DNA from: Anadara kagoshimensis
Lineage: Eukaryota; Mollusca; Bivalvia; Arcoida; Arcidae
Direction of reading: 5' to 3'
Assembly (NCBI GenBank): GCA_021292105.1
Contig: CM037868.1
Location: 30,812,578-30,876,577, forward strand
DNA length: 64,000 nucleotides
Shown here one piece after another: positions 12,480-24,720 of this stretch. The position numbers were made by a program, and so were the translations under genes. The notes beneath the pieces were generated by a model that was not told where the DNA came from, ran no database searches, and saw only the letters and a program-made list of their open reading frames with translations. Numbering within the stretch: the first letter of the stretch is position 1; every line of letters starts with the position of its first letter.

Positions 12480-13135
12480 AAGCCGCCTACCTCTTCGGCT
12501 GCCATTTTTAACGTTTTTATAATATTTTGGACATTTGAATTAAATGTAGTTAAGTATATTTGATTATAATTTGATTATATGTCTATTTGTTCGCTGTTCT
12601 TTCTGATTTGTTGAGAACAATGGTTTTATTATAACCACGAATATTTCGCTTTTTGTGCAAAGTCCGTGCCTAATCAGAATACAAATACATGTTCAGGTAT
12701 TCTAGTGGGATTAGTGAAAAATTTAAAACATCTCAGATTGATTTCATTTTCTGGTAAACACATACTCTAAATGCGGTATGCAAATAATGTGATAAATTTT
12801 GAATCAGTTCATGAACTTTCCGTGGTAATCTTTGGTATTATAAAAAAGTGTATATTCAGTAACACAACTGGTCCGACGGCCTTATTCCACGTTAACCATC
12901 AATAATAAAGATACAAATAAGGACCAAGGTTACTTACACTATCACGATTTCTTTCAGAAGATGGTTCATTAAGTTTTAATAATTTCTGCAGTAACAAAAG
13001 GAAGAACGCACCTGGGCCTTGTTGCTCATTAATGTGAATGAAATGAATTATTAAACCCCAGATCAACTTTAGACACTAAAAGAGAACACCGCACCTTTTC
13101 AATGCAAGTTTTGTTACGAAAAATAAAAAATGTTA
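12480..13135. other. Non-coding arm sequence
   Basis: The part at about 12,850-13,060 matches the right arm at 26,470-26,640 as reverse complement, and more weakly the modules at 28,140-28,380 and 34,090-34,320 (AACCAGGTGCGTTC ... GCTGTCGAACxAGG). This suggests an older duplicated module within the arm. No gene seen. Confidence 0.45.
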
Positions 13136-13136
13136 T

Positions 13137-13285
13137 ATGCTAGCTAAACAGGAGGCGTTACCCTTCTGGCGCACACGGCCTCACTTCCCTTGTAGACGTT
13201 CACGTGTCTAACATGACTTGTCAGTTGCAAAGTTTAACTTTGCTCTGGATTGTGCTTAGTACATGGATTAGTATGTTTGTTTTTT
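13137..13285 (-). repeat. E-family terminus, truncated
   Basis: Contains TAGCTAAACAGGAGGCG, the CGGCCTCACTTCCC segment and the terminal motif. It is truncated at the TAGCTAGC point exactly as its mirror partner at 26,205-26,352 is, so it was present before the inverted duplication. Confidence 0.65.
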
Positions 13286-13360
13286 ATATAATTATTTAAA
13301 AAGAATACGAAAACAAAGCCAACATCTCGCTTTTTTGACGACAGAAGTCTATCAATAAAA

Positions 13361-13414
13361 CCTGTCTACAAAGGCCACTTGAAGGAATGACTGAAAGTGG
13401 CCTTTGTTGACAGG
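13361..13414. repeat. 20-bp-stem hairpin
   Basis: CCTGTCTACAAAGGCCACTT and its near-perfect complement flank a loop of about 14 nt. The same hairpin follows each SINE in the central array (near 17,360, 18,930, 20,500, 22,780 and 26,070), next to TGTAGACAGG repeats. It could be a small foldback element or the terminus of the composite unit. Confidence 0.8.
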
Positions 13415-13504
13415 CGACTTTGTAGACAGGGTCTATAATTCCACCACAAGTCACTGTACTTTCTATGGTTTGAATTAGACACATTAAGCAGTATTCTTCT
13501 ATTA

Positions 13505-13883
13505 GGCCGCTGTGGCCTAATGGATAAGGCGCCAGTCTACAAATCCAGGGTCTCTCACCGCAGTGAGTTCGAGTTCCGCTCAGACCACATTTGGGAAAGT
13601 GTTTTTTCTTGCAGTTGGCCTTTACTCCTTCACTCAGTGTCAGTATAAGGTGACAGATGGAGTGGTACGCTTGTCGGCTGCAGCATACTGACTCTGAGCT
13701 AGCACCTTAAAGTCGGCCTAAGTGCGAGCTACTAGAAGGCAGACCATACAACACACTCGCACTTCACATGCATACACGAAATTGTCCATAGCTTAATCCA
13801 TAGAGATAATAAAATTATTGTCGTCGCAAATAGCTAAAAATTGTTGCTGCGACGTTAACAACATTCAAGCCAACCAACCAACC
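13505..13883 (+). repeat. tRNA-Arg-like SINE, plus strand
   Basis: The head GGCCTAATGGATAAGGCG is a good A-box region of a tRNA-Arg-like sequence, and GAGTTCGAGTTCCG is a B-box. The body of about 300 bp ends in ACGTTAACAACATTC followed by (CCAA)n. The same SINE occurs on the minus strand in each unit of the central array, which fits the inverted layout. It is a tRNA-derived SINE. I cannot assign it to a named molluscan family without a library. Confidence 0.8.
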
Positions 13884-13889
13884 ATTGAA

Positions 13890-14780
13890 TATTCATAATT
13901 TCATTTTTTTAATTCACAATCAATATCAATAACTAGATAAATTGTTTATACGAATATTTTATTTTCATATTTAAATGGAGTTAAAATTATTGATGAAAAT
14001 ATATCATTTGACCAAGAGTCAACGTCAAGGATCAAGGACAAGAGGTTAAATCTTTGGAATGACAACTCAGCAATTCTTTTATTTGTCTCTAGTTTTACGG
14101 TTTCAAAACAAAGTTTGTAATTAATATGGTAATCGTGACCAAAATTTCAAATCCCATTGTCTATAAATTGTAAAACGAAATTCAGCAATCTTTTAATCTA
14201 ATAAAAATATAAAAAAGAAAATCCCTTTTAAGTTCTACTCTCACCTGGAGTTTACAATGCCGGCATCAGCATTGGAATGAATAATTGTTTCTTTATACTA
14301 AATCAACACGAACCTGTAGAGCTCGCTTTGTCTCAATTGAATTATGGGACATATTCTGATAAAACAGCAAAGAGTTTGAACCTATCATTTGATTAAACAA
14401 GAACTTTTCATCCCCGTGTTTTAAAAGAAAATTTATAAATCAGCAATATAAGGTTTTTTATGACGTCCAAATAATGAAATATATCTTGATTTATGAATAA
14501 ACCCATCCGTTCATTTGATTTATAAGTGCATTAACTCTTTAATTGTTTTAACCTTTTAAAGCAAGTTGGAAAATCAAATTTGTAAACAAGTAACATAAGT
14601 AATTTATGATTTTTTTGAAAACAAATATGACAATACATATATCTCCTCTCAAACTGTTGCAGAAACGCCTTTTAAGAAAAAGCAGCAAAAGAAAACGCTT
14701 GATAACACGTGACAATAAAAAAAACCTCATTGATGGTGTGGGGAAGCGTCTTTTTGCGCTAATCACATATTTTTAGAGGT
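13890..14780. other. Composite-unit body, inverted copy
   Basis: Reverse-complement match to the body of the array units (for example 24,840-25,600), with landmarks AAAGCAAGTTGGAAAATC and TGGGACATATTCTGAT. No coding potential recognised. Confidence 0.7.
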
Positions 14781-14784
14781 GTCT

Positions 14785-15005
14785 TCCCCGCCCATAATTT
14801 AAATTGTGTAGGGTTTTAATTCTGCAAGAATCAGGAGGTCTTTTGTGCCAGTGATGTCATTTCCGCACAAATTTAAACGGCTAGTGTTTTAATTTCGCCA
14901 AATCTGGAGGTAGGTCTTTTTCGCTAGTGGTGTCATTTTCGCCACTAATTTAAATGGCTAGTATTTTAATTCCGCAAGAATCTGGAGGTCGTTTGCGCCA
15001 GTGGC
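14785..15005 (-). repeat. 73-bp minisatellite, inverted copy
   Basis: Three units with the order GGCTAGTGTTTTAAT, CGCCA(A/G)AATCTGGAG, TCGTTTGCGCCAGTG. Same minisatellite as 15,780-16,030 and 24,465-24,720 on the other strand. The symmetry with the right arm ends here. Confidence 0.75.
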
Positions 15006-15040
15006 TTTTGGAAGCGACTTTGTAGACAGGTTTTATTGAT

Positions 15041-15088
15041 AGACTGTTGTATATATATATACATATATATGTGTGTGTGTGTGTGTGT
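15041..15088. repeat. AT/GT microsatellite
   Basis: (AT)n followed by (GT)n at the junction between the left arm and the first direct array unit; the same GT tract type heads every later unit. Confidence 0.9.
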
Positions 15089-15779
15089 GATATCAATATA
15101 CAGGTCCAGGCAAAACATTACATCATTCGTACATTTCCAAAACGAAACGTAACCCCCTTGTTTCCATATGTAAGAAGAACTTGAGAGTTAACATGACTTA
15201 TTTAATGACAAAAACCTACTTCTCTACGTTCAAAAATTAATTTTTTAATGAATGCTCATGTTTTGATGACAGCCATTATTCGTTTTGGCATACTGTCAAA
15301 GAGTTCTTTCCACTTTGCTTTTGTAATATTATAAGATTATAAGTGGATTACGTTGTAATTACGTAATTCTGTGTCTTATTAAAAAGTTTAACTTAAATTA
15401 TATTACCTATAGCAGAAAAAAATGAAACAAATGATTTTAGATTCTACACAAGTGGGTGACGTTTCTTATTTAAATGTCAAGGGTGACTTTACGTTTTAAA
15501 CGGACCTGTATATAAATTGTGTTTAGTTTATGTAAAAGAGCCATATCCATTCCAATCCATTATGAGTATCCATGTAGGTTGGAAAATCTCACTTAAGCCT
15601 CACTCATAATGAATTGTTTTTCTCCCAAATTTTGGCTTTAAATTCGATTTACATAGACATCGACGACATAATGGAAACACTTAACTTTGTTATTCAACAT
15701 TCTACTTCAAAATAAATATCACCATCGGAAGGTTTGAAACACTTACCTATTAACATTTATAACATGAATTTACCTTACA

Positions 15780-16030
15780 GGTAGACTGGCGCAAAAGATT
15801 TCCAGATTTTGGCGGAATTGAAACACTAGCCATTAAAGTTTTGGCGGAAATGAAACCACTGGCGCAAACAAACTCCAGATTCTGGCGTAATAAAAACACT
15901 AGCCATTTAAATTTGTGGCGGAAAAGACACCACTGGCGCAAACGATCTCTAGATTCTGAATAAAAACATTACACATTTAAAATAGTGGCGGGAATGACAT
16001 CTCTAAAAATATGTAATTGGCGCAAATGAA
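15780..16030 (+). repeat. 73-bp minisatellite in unit 1
   Basis: About 3.4 copies of a unit of the form ACTGGCGCAAACxAxCTCC, GATTCTGGCG, ACACTAGCCATTTAAA, GTGGCGGAAA. Tandem cores beside a microsatellite resemble the layout of pearl-type and non-autonomous Helitron elements of bivalves, but I see no diagnostic Helitron termini. Confidence 0.75.
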
Positions 16031-16905
16031 CGCTTCCCCACGTCATCAATGAGTTTTTTTATGTCACGTAGTATAAAACGTTATCTCTACCTTTTTCTTA
16101 AAAGGCGTTTTCATAATCTTTTGAGAAGAGATATATGTATATATATTGTTAAATTTCTTTTCAAAAAGCTCCTTCAACAGTCATAAAACACTTATATTTC
16201 TTGTTTACAGATTTGATTTTCCAACTTGCTTTAAAAGGTTAAAAGATTAAAGAGCTGATACACTTATATATCAAACAAACAAAACTGTTTTATTCATAAA
16301 TCAAGATATATTGAAATTTTGTTTTCCACATAATTATTTGGACGTCATAAAAAGTCTTGTATTGCTGATTTATAAATTTTCTTATGAAACACAGGGGTGA
16401 AAAGTTCTTATTTATTTAAATGGTATGTTCAAACTCTTTTCTGTTTTATCAGAATATGTCCCATAATTCATTTGAGACAAAGCAAGTTATACAGGTTCGC
16501 GTTGATTTAGTATTAAAGAAACCACTATTAATTCCAATGTTGATGCCGACATTGTAAACTCCAAGTAACCGTAAAACCTAAATGAGATTTTCTTTTTTAT
16601 AATTTCATTATATAGACAATGGAATGTGAAATCTGAAATTTTGGTCATGATTACCATATCAATTACAGAATTATTCTTTTTAAAACACTAAAACTAGAGA
16701 ATTCTCGACCAAGACAAAGATTGCCGAGTTGTTATTTCCACGATTTGACCTCGTGTCCTTAATCCTTGACCATATATATTTTCATTAATAATTTTAACTC
16801 CGTTTTAAAACTGAAAATAAAATTTAGTATAAACAATACTTTATCTTATTCGATTAATATTGATTGTGAAATAAGTAAATGGAGTTATAAATTAAAAGAT
16901 TGTTT

Positions 16906-17269
16906 GGTTGGTTGGTTCAATGTTGCTTAACGTCGCAGCAATCATATTTTAGCTATTTGCGAAGAGAACTTATTCAATAATCTCTATGGATTAATCTGTG
17001 AACAATTTCGTGTATGCATGTGAAGTGCGAGTCTGCCTTGTACTATCGCGCACTCAGGCCGGCTTAAAGTTGCTAGCTCATATCAGAACACTGCGGACAA
17101 CAGGCGTACCACTACATCAGTCACCTAATACTGACTTGGGTAAAGCAGTAAAGGCCAACGACAAGAAAAATTCACTTTCCCACATCTGAACTGAGCGAAA
17201 ATCGAATTCACTGCGGTGAGAGACCCTGGATTTGTAGACTGACGTCTTATCCATTAGGCCACAGCGGAC
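16906..17269 (-). repeat. tRNA-Arg-like SINE in unit 1
   Basis: Minus-strand copy of the SINE at 13,505. The tail (GGTT)n is at the left edge and the head, ending CCGCTGTGGCCTAATGG on the minus strand, is at the right. A 63-codon open frame over it is repeated identically in units 1, 2 and 3, which reflects copy identity and not coding. Confidence 0.8.
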
Positions 17270-17430
17270 TACTATAATAGAGGAATACTACTTAATGCAA
17301 ATCAAAGAAAGTACCGTGACTTGTGGTGGAATTATGGACACTGTCTACAATGTCGCCTGTCAACAAAAGCCACTTTCAGTCATTCCTTCAAGTGGCCTTT
17401 GTAGACAGGTTTTTTTCTGATAGAATTCTG

Positions 17431-17439
17431 TGTGTGTGT

Positions 17440-17488
<49 letters not shown>
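17431..17488. repeat. (GT)n microsatellite between units 1 and 2
   Basis: About 25 GT dinucleotides with single-base interruptions; polymorphic in length and interruptions among unit junctions. Confidence 0.95.
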
Positions 17489-17489
<1 letters not shown>

Positions 17490-19014
17490 ATATCAATATA
17501 CAGGTCCAGGCAAAACATTACATCATTCGTACATTTTCAAAACGAAACGTAACCCCCTTGTTTCCATATGTAACAAGAACTTGAAAGTTAACATTACTTA
17601 TTTTATGACAAAAAACTGCTTCTCTACGTTCAAAAATACAAAAATGAGAATTAATTATTTAATGAATGCTAATGTTTTGATGACAGCCATTATTCGTTTT
17701 GGCATACTGTAAAAGTGTATTGTTAAATTTGTTTTCAAAAAGCTCCTTCAACAGTCATAAAACACTTATATTACTTGTTTACAAATTTGATTTTTCAACT
17801 TGCTTTAAAAGGTTAAAAGATTAAATAGTTGATGCACTTATATATCAAACAAACAAAGGTCTTTTATACATACATCAAGATATATATAAATTTTGCTTTC
17901 CACATAATTATTTGGACGTCATAAAAAGTTTTGTATTGCTGATTTATAAATTTTCTTATGAAACACAGGGGTGAAAAGTTCTTATTTATTTAAATGGTAT
18001 GTTCAAACTCTTTTCTGTTTTATCAGAATATGTCCCATAATTCAATTGAGACAAAGCAAGTTATACAGGTTCGCGTTGATTTAGTATTAAAGAAACCACT
18101 ATTAATTCCAATGTTGATGCCGACATTGTAAACTCCAAGTAACCGTAAAACCTAAATGAGATTTTCTTTTTTATAATTTCATTATATAGACAATGGAATG
18201 TGAAATCTGAAATTTTGGTCATGATTACCATATCAATTACAGAATTATTCTTTTTAAAACACTAAAACTAGAGAATTCTCGACCAAGACAAAGATTGCCG
18301 AGTTGTTATTTCCACGATTTGACCTCGTGTCCTTAATCCTTGACCATATATATTTTCATTAATAATTTTAACTCCGTTTTAAAACTGAAAATAAAATTTA
18401 GTATAAACAATACTTTATCTTATTCGATTAATATTGATTGTGAAATAAGTAATGGAGTTATAAATTAAAAGATTGTTTGGTTGGTTGGTTCAATGTTGCT
18501 TAACGTCGCAGCAATCATATTTTAGCTATTTGCGAAGAGAACTTATTCAATAATCTCTATGGATTAATCTGTGAACAATTTCGTGTATGCATGTGAAGTG
18601 CGAGTCTGCCTTGTACTATCGCGCACTCAGGCCGGCTTAAAGTTGCTAGCTCATATCAGAACACTGCGGACAACAGGCGTACCACTACATCAGTCACCTA
18701 ATACTGACTTGGGTAAAGCAGTAAAGGCCAACGACAAGAAAAATTCACTTTCCCACATCTGAACTGAGCGAAAATCGAATTCACTGCGGTGAGAGACCCT
18801 GGATTTGTAGACTGACGTCTTATCCATTAGGCCACAGCGGACTACTATAATAGAGGAATACTACTTAATGCAAATCAAAGAAAGTACCGTGACTTGTGGT
18901 GGAATTATGGACACTGTCTACAATGTCGCCTGTCAACAAAAGCCACTTTCAGTCATTCCTTCAAGTGGCCTTTGTAGACAGGTTTTTTTCTGATAGAATT
19001 CTGTGTGTGTGTGT

Positions 19015-19058
<44 letters not shown>
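17489..19058 (+). repeat. Central array unit 2 (1.57 kb)
   Basis: Same start as unit 1, but lacks about 850 bp between GGCATACTGT and TTGTTAAATTT that carries the minisatellite. It is nearly identical to unit 3: I see only single-base or few-base differences (for example one A missing near 18,451). This implies a very recent tandem duplication or active homogenisation. Confidence 0.88.
18478..18841 (-). repeat. tRNA-Arg-like SINE in unit 2
   Basis: Minus-strand SINE, essentially identical to those in units 1 and 3. It spread by unit duplication, not by separate retroposition. Confidence 0.8.
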
Positions 19059-19060
<2 letters not shown>

Positions 19061-20045
19061 TATCAATATACAGGTCCAGGCAAAACATTACATCATTCGT
19101 ACATTTTCAAAACGAAACGTAACCCCCTTGTTTCCATATGTAACAAGAACTTGAAAGTTAACATTACTTATTTTATGACAAAAAACTGCTTCTCTACGTT
19201 CAAAAATACAAAAATGAGAATTAATTATTTAATGAATGCTAATGTTTTGATGACAGCCATTATTCGTTTTGGCATACTGTAAAAGTGTATTGTTAAATTT
19301 GTTTTCAAAAAGCTCCTTCAACAGTCATAAAACACTTATATTACTTGTTTACAAATTTGATTTTTCAACTTGCTTTAAAAGGTTAAAAGATTAAATAGTT
19401 GATGCACTTATATATCAAACAAACAAAGGTCTTTTATACATACATCAAGATATATATAAATTTTGCTTTCCACATAATTATTTGGACGTCATAAAAAGTT
19501 TTGTATTGCTGATTTATAAATTTTCTTATGAAACACAGGGGTGAAAAGTTCTTATTTATTTAAATGGTATGTTCAAACTCTTTTCTGTTTTATCAGAATA
19601 TGTCCCATAATTCAATTGAGACAAAGCAAGTTATACAGGTTCGCGTTGATTTAGTATTAAAGAAACCACTATTAATTCCAATGTTGATGCCGACATTGTA
19701 AACTCCAAGTAACCGTAAAACCTAAATGAGATTTTCTTTTTTATAATTTCATTATATAGACAATGGAATGTGAAATCTGAAATTTTTCATGATTACATAT
19801 CAATTACAGAATTATTCTTTTTAAAACACTAAAACTAGAGAATTCTCGACCAAGACAAAGATTGCCGAGTTGTTATTTCCACGATTTGACCTCGTGTCCT
19901 TAATCCTTGACCATATATATTTTCATTAATAATTTTAACTCCGTTTTAAAACTGAAAATAAAATTTAGTATAAACAATACTTTATCTTATTCGATTAATA
20001 TTGATTGTGAAATAAGTAAATGGAGTTATAAATTAAAAGATTGTT

Positions 20046-20410
20046 TGGTTGGTTGGTTCAATGTTGCTTAACGTCGCAGCAATCATATTTTAGCTATTTG
20101 CGAAGAGAACTTATTCAATAATCTCTATGGATTAATCTGTGAACAATTTCGTGTATGCATGTGAAGTGCGAGTCTGCCTTGTACTATCGCGCACTCAGGC
20201 CGGCTTAAAGTTGCTAGCTCATATCAGAACACTGCGGACAACAGGCGTACCACTACATCAGTCACCTAATACTGACTTGGGTAAAGCAGTAAAGGCCAAC
20301 GACAAGAAAAATTCACTTTCCCACATCTGAACTGAGCGAAAATCGAATTCACTGCGGTGAGAGACCCTGGATTTGTAGACTGACGTCTTATCCATTAGGC
20401 CACAGCGGAC
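20046..20410 (-). repeat. tRNA-Arg-like SINE in unit 3
   Basis: Minus-strand SINE, same position and sequence as in unit 2. Confidence 0.8.
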
Positions 20411-20569
20411 TACTATAATAGAGGAATACTACTTAATGCAAATCAAAGAAAGTACCGTGACTTGTGGTGGAATTATGGACACTGTCTACAATGTCGCCTG
20501 TCAACAAAAGCCACTTTCAGTCATTCCTTCAAGTGGCCTTTGTAGACAGGTTTTTTTCTGATAGAATTC

Positions 20570-20622
20570 TGTGTGTGTGTGTGTGTGAGTGTGTGTGTGT
20601 GGTGTGTGTGTGTGTGTGTGTT
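20570..20622. repeat. (GT)n microsatellite
   Basis: GT tract with interruptions at the boundary of units 3 and 4. Confidence 0.95.
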
Positions 20623-20705
20623 TGATCAATATAAAGGTCCCTTCAACAAGTTACATCAACCCTACATTTCTAAAACGATATGTAACCCCCTTTTTCTGTA
20701 TTTAA

Positions 20706-21628
20706 CCCTCTTGCTGCCACACGGACATATGTCTCCTCTACCGGCAGCCTGCCTGTAGAAATAACAACAACTATGAAGCTAGTTCAACTTATGTATTTCT
20801 TTCCTCTGGCGAGGGCGAAAGCTACAACAAATGAAACAAAAACAAACCTTACTAAAATGTCTGTATAACAACCCAGGTGAGCCAAAATGACCCAATCCAT
20901 ACTTTCTGACTTGGCATACAATTACCAATTAAGACCTTCTGATTTACATACAATTACAACATAATTAACATAAAATACAAACAATAAAATATGTCTCAAT
21001 AAAATCCAAAACCAAATCAATCATCATAATGTTGTTGTATGAAATATAACGATTAACATCATGTTTACATGGATGAAGGGAAGTAACTCTTACAATTTTA
21101 TGCCATGTGCTCAGGAAGTAGGTAGCGTTGAAACATGATATTTAATGTTATAAAAAAGGCTTACATAGATAATAACCTGATATGTGGTTAATAGGACTGA
21201 TGTACAGTTGATTTTCACAAAAGAGGGTTAAACTTACTCTTTTAGGAGGCCAAAATCACTAAAAATTACTAACTAAATTATTAACCAGACAATCGGGAAC
21301 ATGGAAATAGAAATCCAAAGCTAAACACAAACCCACAAACCAAAAAACGGTATACGTCTGAATCCGGCATGGAGACGTCACACTGCCATATGGCCTTTCA
21401 ACGGAATTAACAGATAAAAGACGAAAATATACTTATAATCTTAATGTAAAATAAAAAAAAGCAAAATGTTGACTATTGAAATTATAATCTACAATTAACT
21501 AATGACGTCATATGACTACATACGCTTCTGATGTCATTTTCTATTGTTGACGTCATATCATTTCGCATTGTGAACTTTAATTTGGCACTGCCAACACTGC
21601 GCTGAAAATTAATTTGGCAGCAAGAAGG
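20706..21628. mobile_element. Non-autonomous piggyBac-type element (923 bp), copy 1
   Basis: The ends are CCCTCTTGCTGCC and the inverted partner GGCAGCAAGAAGG (12 of 13 matching), flanked on both sides by TTAA (20,702-20,705 and 21,629-21,632). TTAA duplication plus CCC-type termini is the hallmark of the piggyBac superfamily. No transposase open frame is present, so it would need a transposase supplied in trans. Units 1-3 show the uninterrupted site (ATGTAAGAAGAAC or a variant). The element also holds three TGACGTCA-like palindromes near 21,503-21,550. Confidence 0.82.
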
Positions 21629-22326
21629 TTAAGAAGAACTTGAGATTTAACATGACTTATTTTATGACAAAAACCTGTTTCTCTTCGTTCAAAAATACAA
21701 AACTGAGATTTAATTTTGGCATACTCTCAGAGAGTTCTTTCCACTTTGCTTTTGTAATATTATAAGATTATAAGTGGAATACGTTGTGTATTGCTGATTT
21801 ATAAATTTCCTTATGAAACACAGGGGTGAAAAGTTCTTATTTATTTAAATGGTATGTTCAAACTCTTTTCTGTTTTATCAGAATATGTCCCATAATTCAA
21901 TTGAGACAAAGCAAGTTATACAGGTTCGCGTTGATTTAGTATTAAAGAAACCACTATTAATTCCAATGTTGATGCCGACATTGTAAACTCCAGGTAACCG
22001 TAAAACCTAAAATCTCTTTTTTATAATTTCATTATATAGACAATGGAATGTGAAATCTGAAAGTTTGGTCATGATTACCATATCAATTACAGAATTATTC
22101 TTTTTAAAACACTAAAACTAGAGAATTCTCGACCAAGACAAAGATTGCCGAGTTGTTATTTCCACGATTTGACCTCGTGTCTTAATCCTTGACCATATAT
22201 ATTTTCATTAATAATTTTAACTCCGTTTTAAAACTTAAAATAAAATTTCGTATAAACAATACTTTATCTTATTCGATTAATATTGATTGTGAAATAAGTA
22301 AATGGAGTTATAAATTAAAAGATTGT

Positions 22327-22692
22327 TTGGTTGGTTGGTTCAATGTTGCTTAACGTCGCAGCAATCATATTTTAGCTATTTGCGAAGAGAACTTATTCAA
22401 TAATCTCTATGGATTAATCTGTGAACAATTTCGTGTATGCATGTGAAGTGCGAGTCTGTCTTGTACTATCGCGCACTCAGGCCGGCTTAAAGTTGCTAGC
22501 TCAGATCAGAACACTGCGGACAACAGGCGTACCACTACATCAGTCACGTAATACTGACATTTGGTGAAGCAGTAAAGGCCAACGACAAGAAAAATTCACT
22601 TTCCCACATCTGAACTGAGCGAAAATCGAACTCACTGCGGTGAGAGACCCTGGATTTGTAGACTGACGTCTTATCCATTAGGCCACAGCGGA
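22327..22692 (-). repeat. tRNA-Arg-like SINE in unit 4
   Basis: Minus-strand SINE. It differs from units 1-3 at several bases, for example the CATTTGGTG segment near 22,560. Confidence 0.78.
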
Positions 22693-22852
22693 CTACTATA
22701 ATAGAGGAATACTACTTAATGCAAATCATAGAAAGTACCGTGACTTGTGGTGGAATTATGGACACTGTCTACAAAGTCGCCTGTCAACAAAAGCCACTTT
22801 CAGTCATTCCTTCAAGTGGCCTTTGTAGACAGTTTTTTCTGATAGAATTCTC

Positions 22853-22857
22853 TCTCT

Positions 22858-22905
<48 letters not shown>
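22853..22905. repeat. (CT)n(GT)n microsatellite
   Basis: Short CT tract followed by about 22 GT repeats at the boundary of units 4 and 5. Confidence 0.95.
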
Positions 22906-22907
<2 letters not shown>

Positions 22908-22988
22908 TCAATATAAAGGTCCCTTCAACAAGTTACATCAACCCTACATTTCTAAAACGATATGTAACCCCCTTTTTTCTGTATTTAA

Positions 22989-23885
22989 CCCTCTTGCTGC
23001 CACACGGACATATGTGTCCTCTACCGGCAGCCTGCCTGTAGAAATAACAACAACTATGAAGCTAGTTCAACTTATGTATTTCTTTCCTCTGGCGAGGTGA
23101 AAACTACAACAAATGAAACAAAAATAAACCTTACTAAAATGTCTGTATAACACCCAGGTGAGCCAAAATGACCCAATCCATACTTTCTGACTTGGCATAC
23201 AATTAGCAATAAATACCTTCTGATTTACATACAAATACAACATAATTTACATAAAATACAAACAATAAAATATGTCTCAATAAAATCCAAACCAAATCAA
23301 TCATCATAATGTTGTTGTATGAAATATAACGATTAACATCATGTTTACATGGATGAAGGGAAGTAACTCTTACAATTCTATGTCATGTGCTCAGGAAGTA
23401 GGTAGCGTTGAAACATGATTTTTAATGTAATAAAAAGGCTTACATAGATAATAACCTGATATGTGGTTAATAGGACTGATGTACAGTTGATTTTCACAAA
23501 AGAGGGTTAAACTTACTCTTTTGGGAGGCCAGAATCACTAAAATTTACTAACAACCAGACAAGCAGGAACATCGAAATACAAATCCGAAAATAAAAGACA
23601 AACCAAAAAACGGTATACGTCTGAATCCGGAGACGGAGACGTCAACTGCCATATGGCCTTTCAAAGGAATTGACAGATAAAAGACAAAAATATACTTATA
23701 ATCTTAATGTAAAAAAAGCAAAATGTTGACTATTGAAATTATAATCTACAATTAACTAATGACGTCATATGACTACATACGCGTCTGACGTCATTTTCTA
23801 TTGTTGACGTCATATCATTTCGCATTGTAAACTTTAATTTGGCACTGCCATTACTGCGCTGAAAATTAATTTGGAAGCAAGAAGG
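22989..23885. mobile_element. Non-autonomous piggyBac-type element (897 bp), copy 2
   Basis: Same element as 20,706-21,628, at the same position within its array unit and again flanked by TTAA (22,985-22,988 and 23,886-23,889). The right end reads GGAAGCAAGAAGG, one base off the unit-4 copy. Shared position shows that it inserted once and was then copied with the unit. No transposase. Confidence 0.82.
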
Positions 23886-24464
23886 TTAAGAAGAACTTGA
23901 GATTTAACTTGACCTATTATGACAAAAACCTGCTTCTCTACGTTCAAAAATACAAAACTGAGATTTTATTTTGGCATACTCTCAGAGAGTTCTTTCCACT
24001 TTGCTTTTGTATATTATAAGATAGAAGTGGATTATGTTGTGTTAACGTAATTCTGTGTCTTATTAAAAAGTTTAACTTAAATTATATTACCTATACAGAA
24101 AAAAATGAAACACATGATTTTAGATTCTACACAAGTGGGTGACGTTTCTTATTTAAATGTCAGGGGTGACTTTACGTTTTAAACTGACCTGTATATAAAT
24201 TGTGTTTAGTTTATGTAAAAGAGCCATATCCATTCCAATCCATTATGAGTATCCATGTAGGTTGAAAAATCTCACTTAAGCCTCACTCATAATGAATTAT
24301 TTTCTCCCAAATTTTGGCTTTAAATTCGATTTACATAGATATCGACGACATAATGGAAACAATTAACTTTGTTATTCAACATTCTACTTTAAAATAAATA
24401 TCACCATCGGAAAATTTGAAACACTTACCTATTAACATTTATAACATTAATTTACCTTACAGGT

Positions 24465-24720
24465 AGACTGGCGCAAAAGATTTCCAGATTTTGGCGGAAT
24501 TGAAACACTAGCCATTAAATTTTTGGCGGAAATGAAACCACTGGCGCAAACGAACTCCAGATTCTGGCGTAATAAAAACACTAGCCATTTAAATTTGTTT
24601 CGGAAAAGACACCACTGGCGCAAACGATCTCCAGATTCGTTATTAAAACAATACACATTTAAAATAGTGGCGGGGATGACATCTCTAAAAATATGTAATT
24701 GGCGCAAATGAACGCTTCCC
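24465..24720 (+). repeat. 73-bp minisatellite in unit 5
   Basis: Three units matching 15,780-16,030, for example ACTGGCGCAAACGATCTCC. It is the mirror partner of 14,785-15,005. Confidence 0.75.

Larger units (their letters stand above)
1..15005. repeat. Left arm of a giant inverted duplication
   Basis: Read on the opposite strand, this arm matches the right arm (about 24,500-43,688) almost throughout. Matched landmarks are the tRNA-like sequence at the outer edge, the 336-codon somatomedin-B exon, an SINE fragment, the AT microsatellite, E-family repeats, the tRNA-Arg-like SINE, a hairpin and a 73-bp minisatellite. Sampled non-coding stretches look about 93-96% identical by eye. The alignment is still good at base 1, so the true outer end may lie outside the window. 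Between about 11,100 and 12,800 the left arm carries extra E-family material. Confidence 0.9.
15089..17488 (+). repeat. Central array unit 1 (2.40 kb)
   Basis: Begins GATATCAATATACAGGTCC after the GT tract. It holds a stretch missing from units 2 and 3 (about 15,300-16,150), including the 73-bp minisatellite, then the common body, the minus-strand SINE (16,906-17,269), the hairpin and a new GT tract. At 15,165-15,176 it has the uninterrupted counterpart of the piggyBac insertion site of units 4 and 5. Confidence 0.85.
19059..20623 (+). repeat. Central array unit 3 (1.57 kb)
   Basis: Shares the 850-bp deletion of unit 2, so units 2 and 3 derive from one deleted unit. Small losses near 19,784-19,798 distinguish it from unit 2. 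Confidence 0.88.
20624..22905 (+). repeat. Central array unit 4 (2.28 kb)
   Basis: Starts GATCAATATAAAGGTCC, a variant of the unit start. It carries the piggyBac-type insertion (20,706-21,628), then lacks the minisatellite stretch: the break is at about 21,785, a different deletion endpoint from units 2 and 3. It ends with the SINE and hairpin. Confidence 0.82.

Noticed and set aside
15780-16030. Firm assignment of the central unit as a Helitron or pearl element
   Set aside because: Tandem core and microsatellite fit loosely, but no diagnostic 5' or 3' Helitron end or insertion site could be shown.
16998-20330. A 63-codon open frame repeated identically three times (16,998, 18,571, 20,139)
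   Set aside because: It lies across the minus-strand tRNA-derived SINE in near-identical array units. Identity comes from recent duplication, and the frame has no domain.
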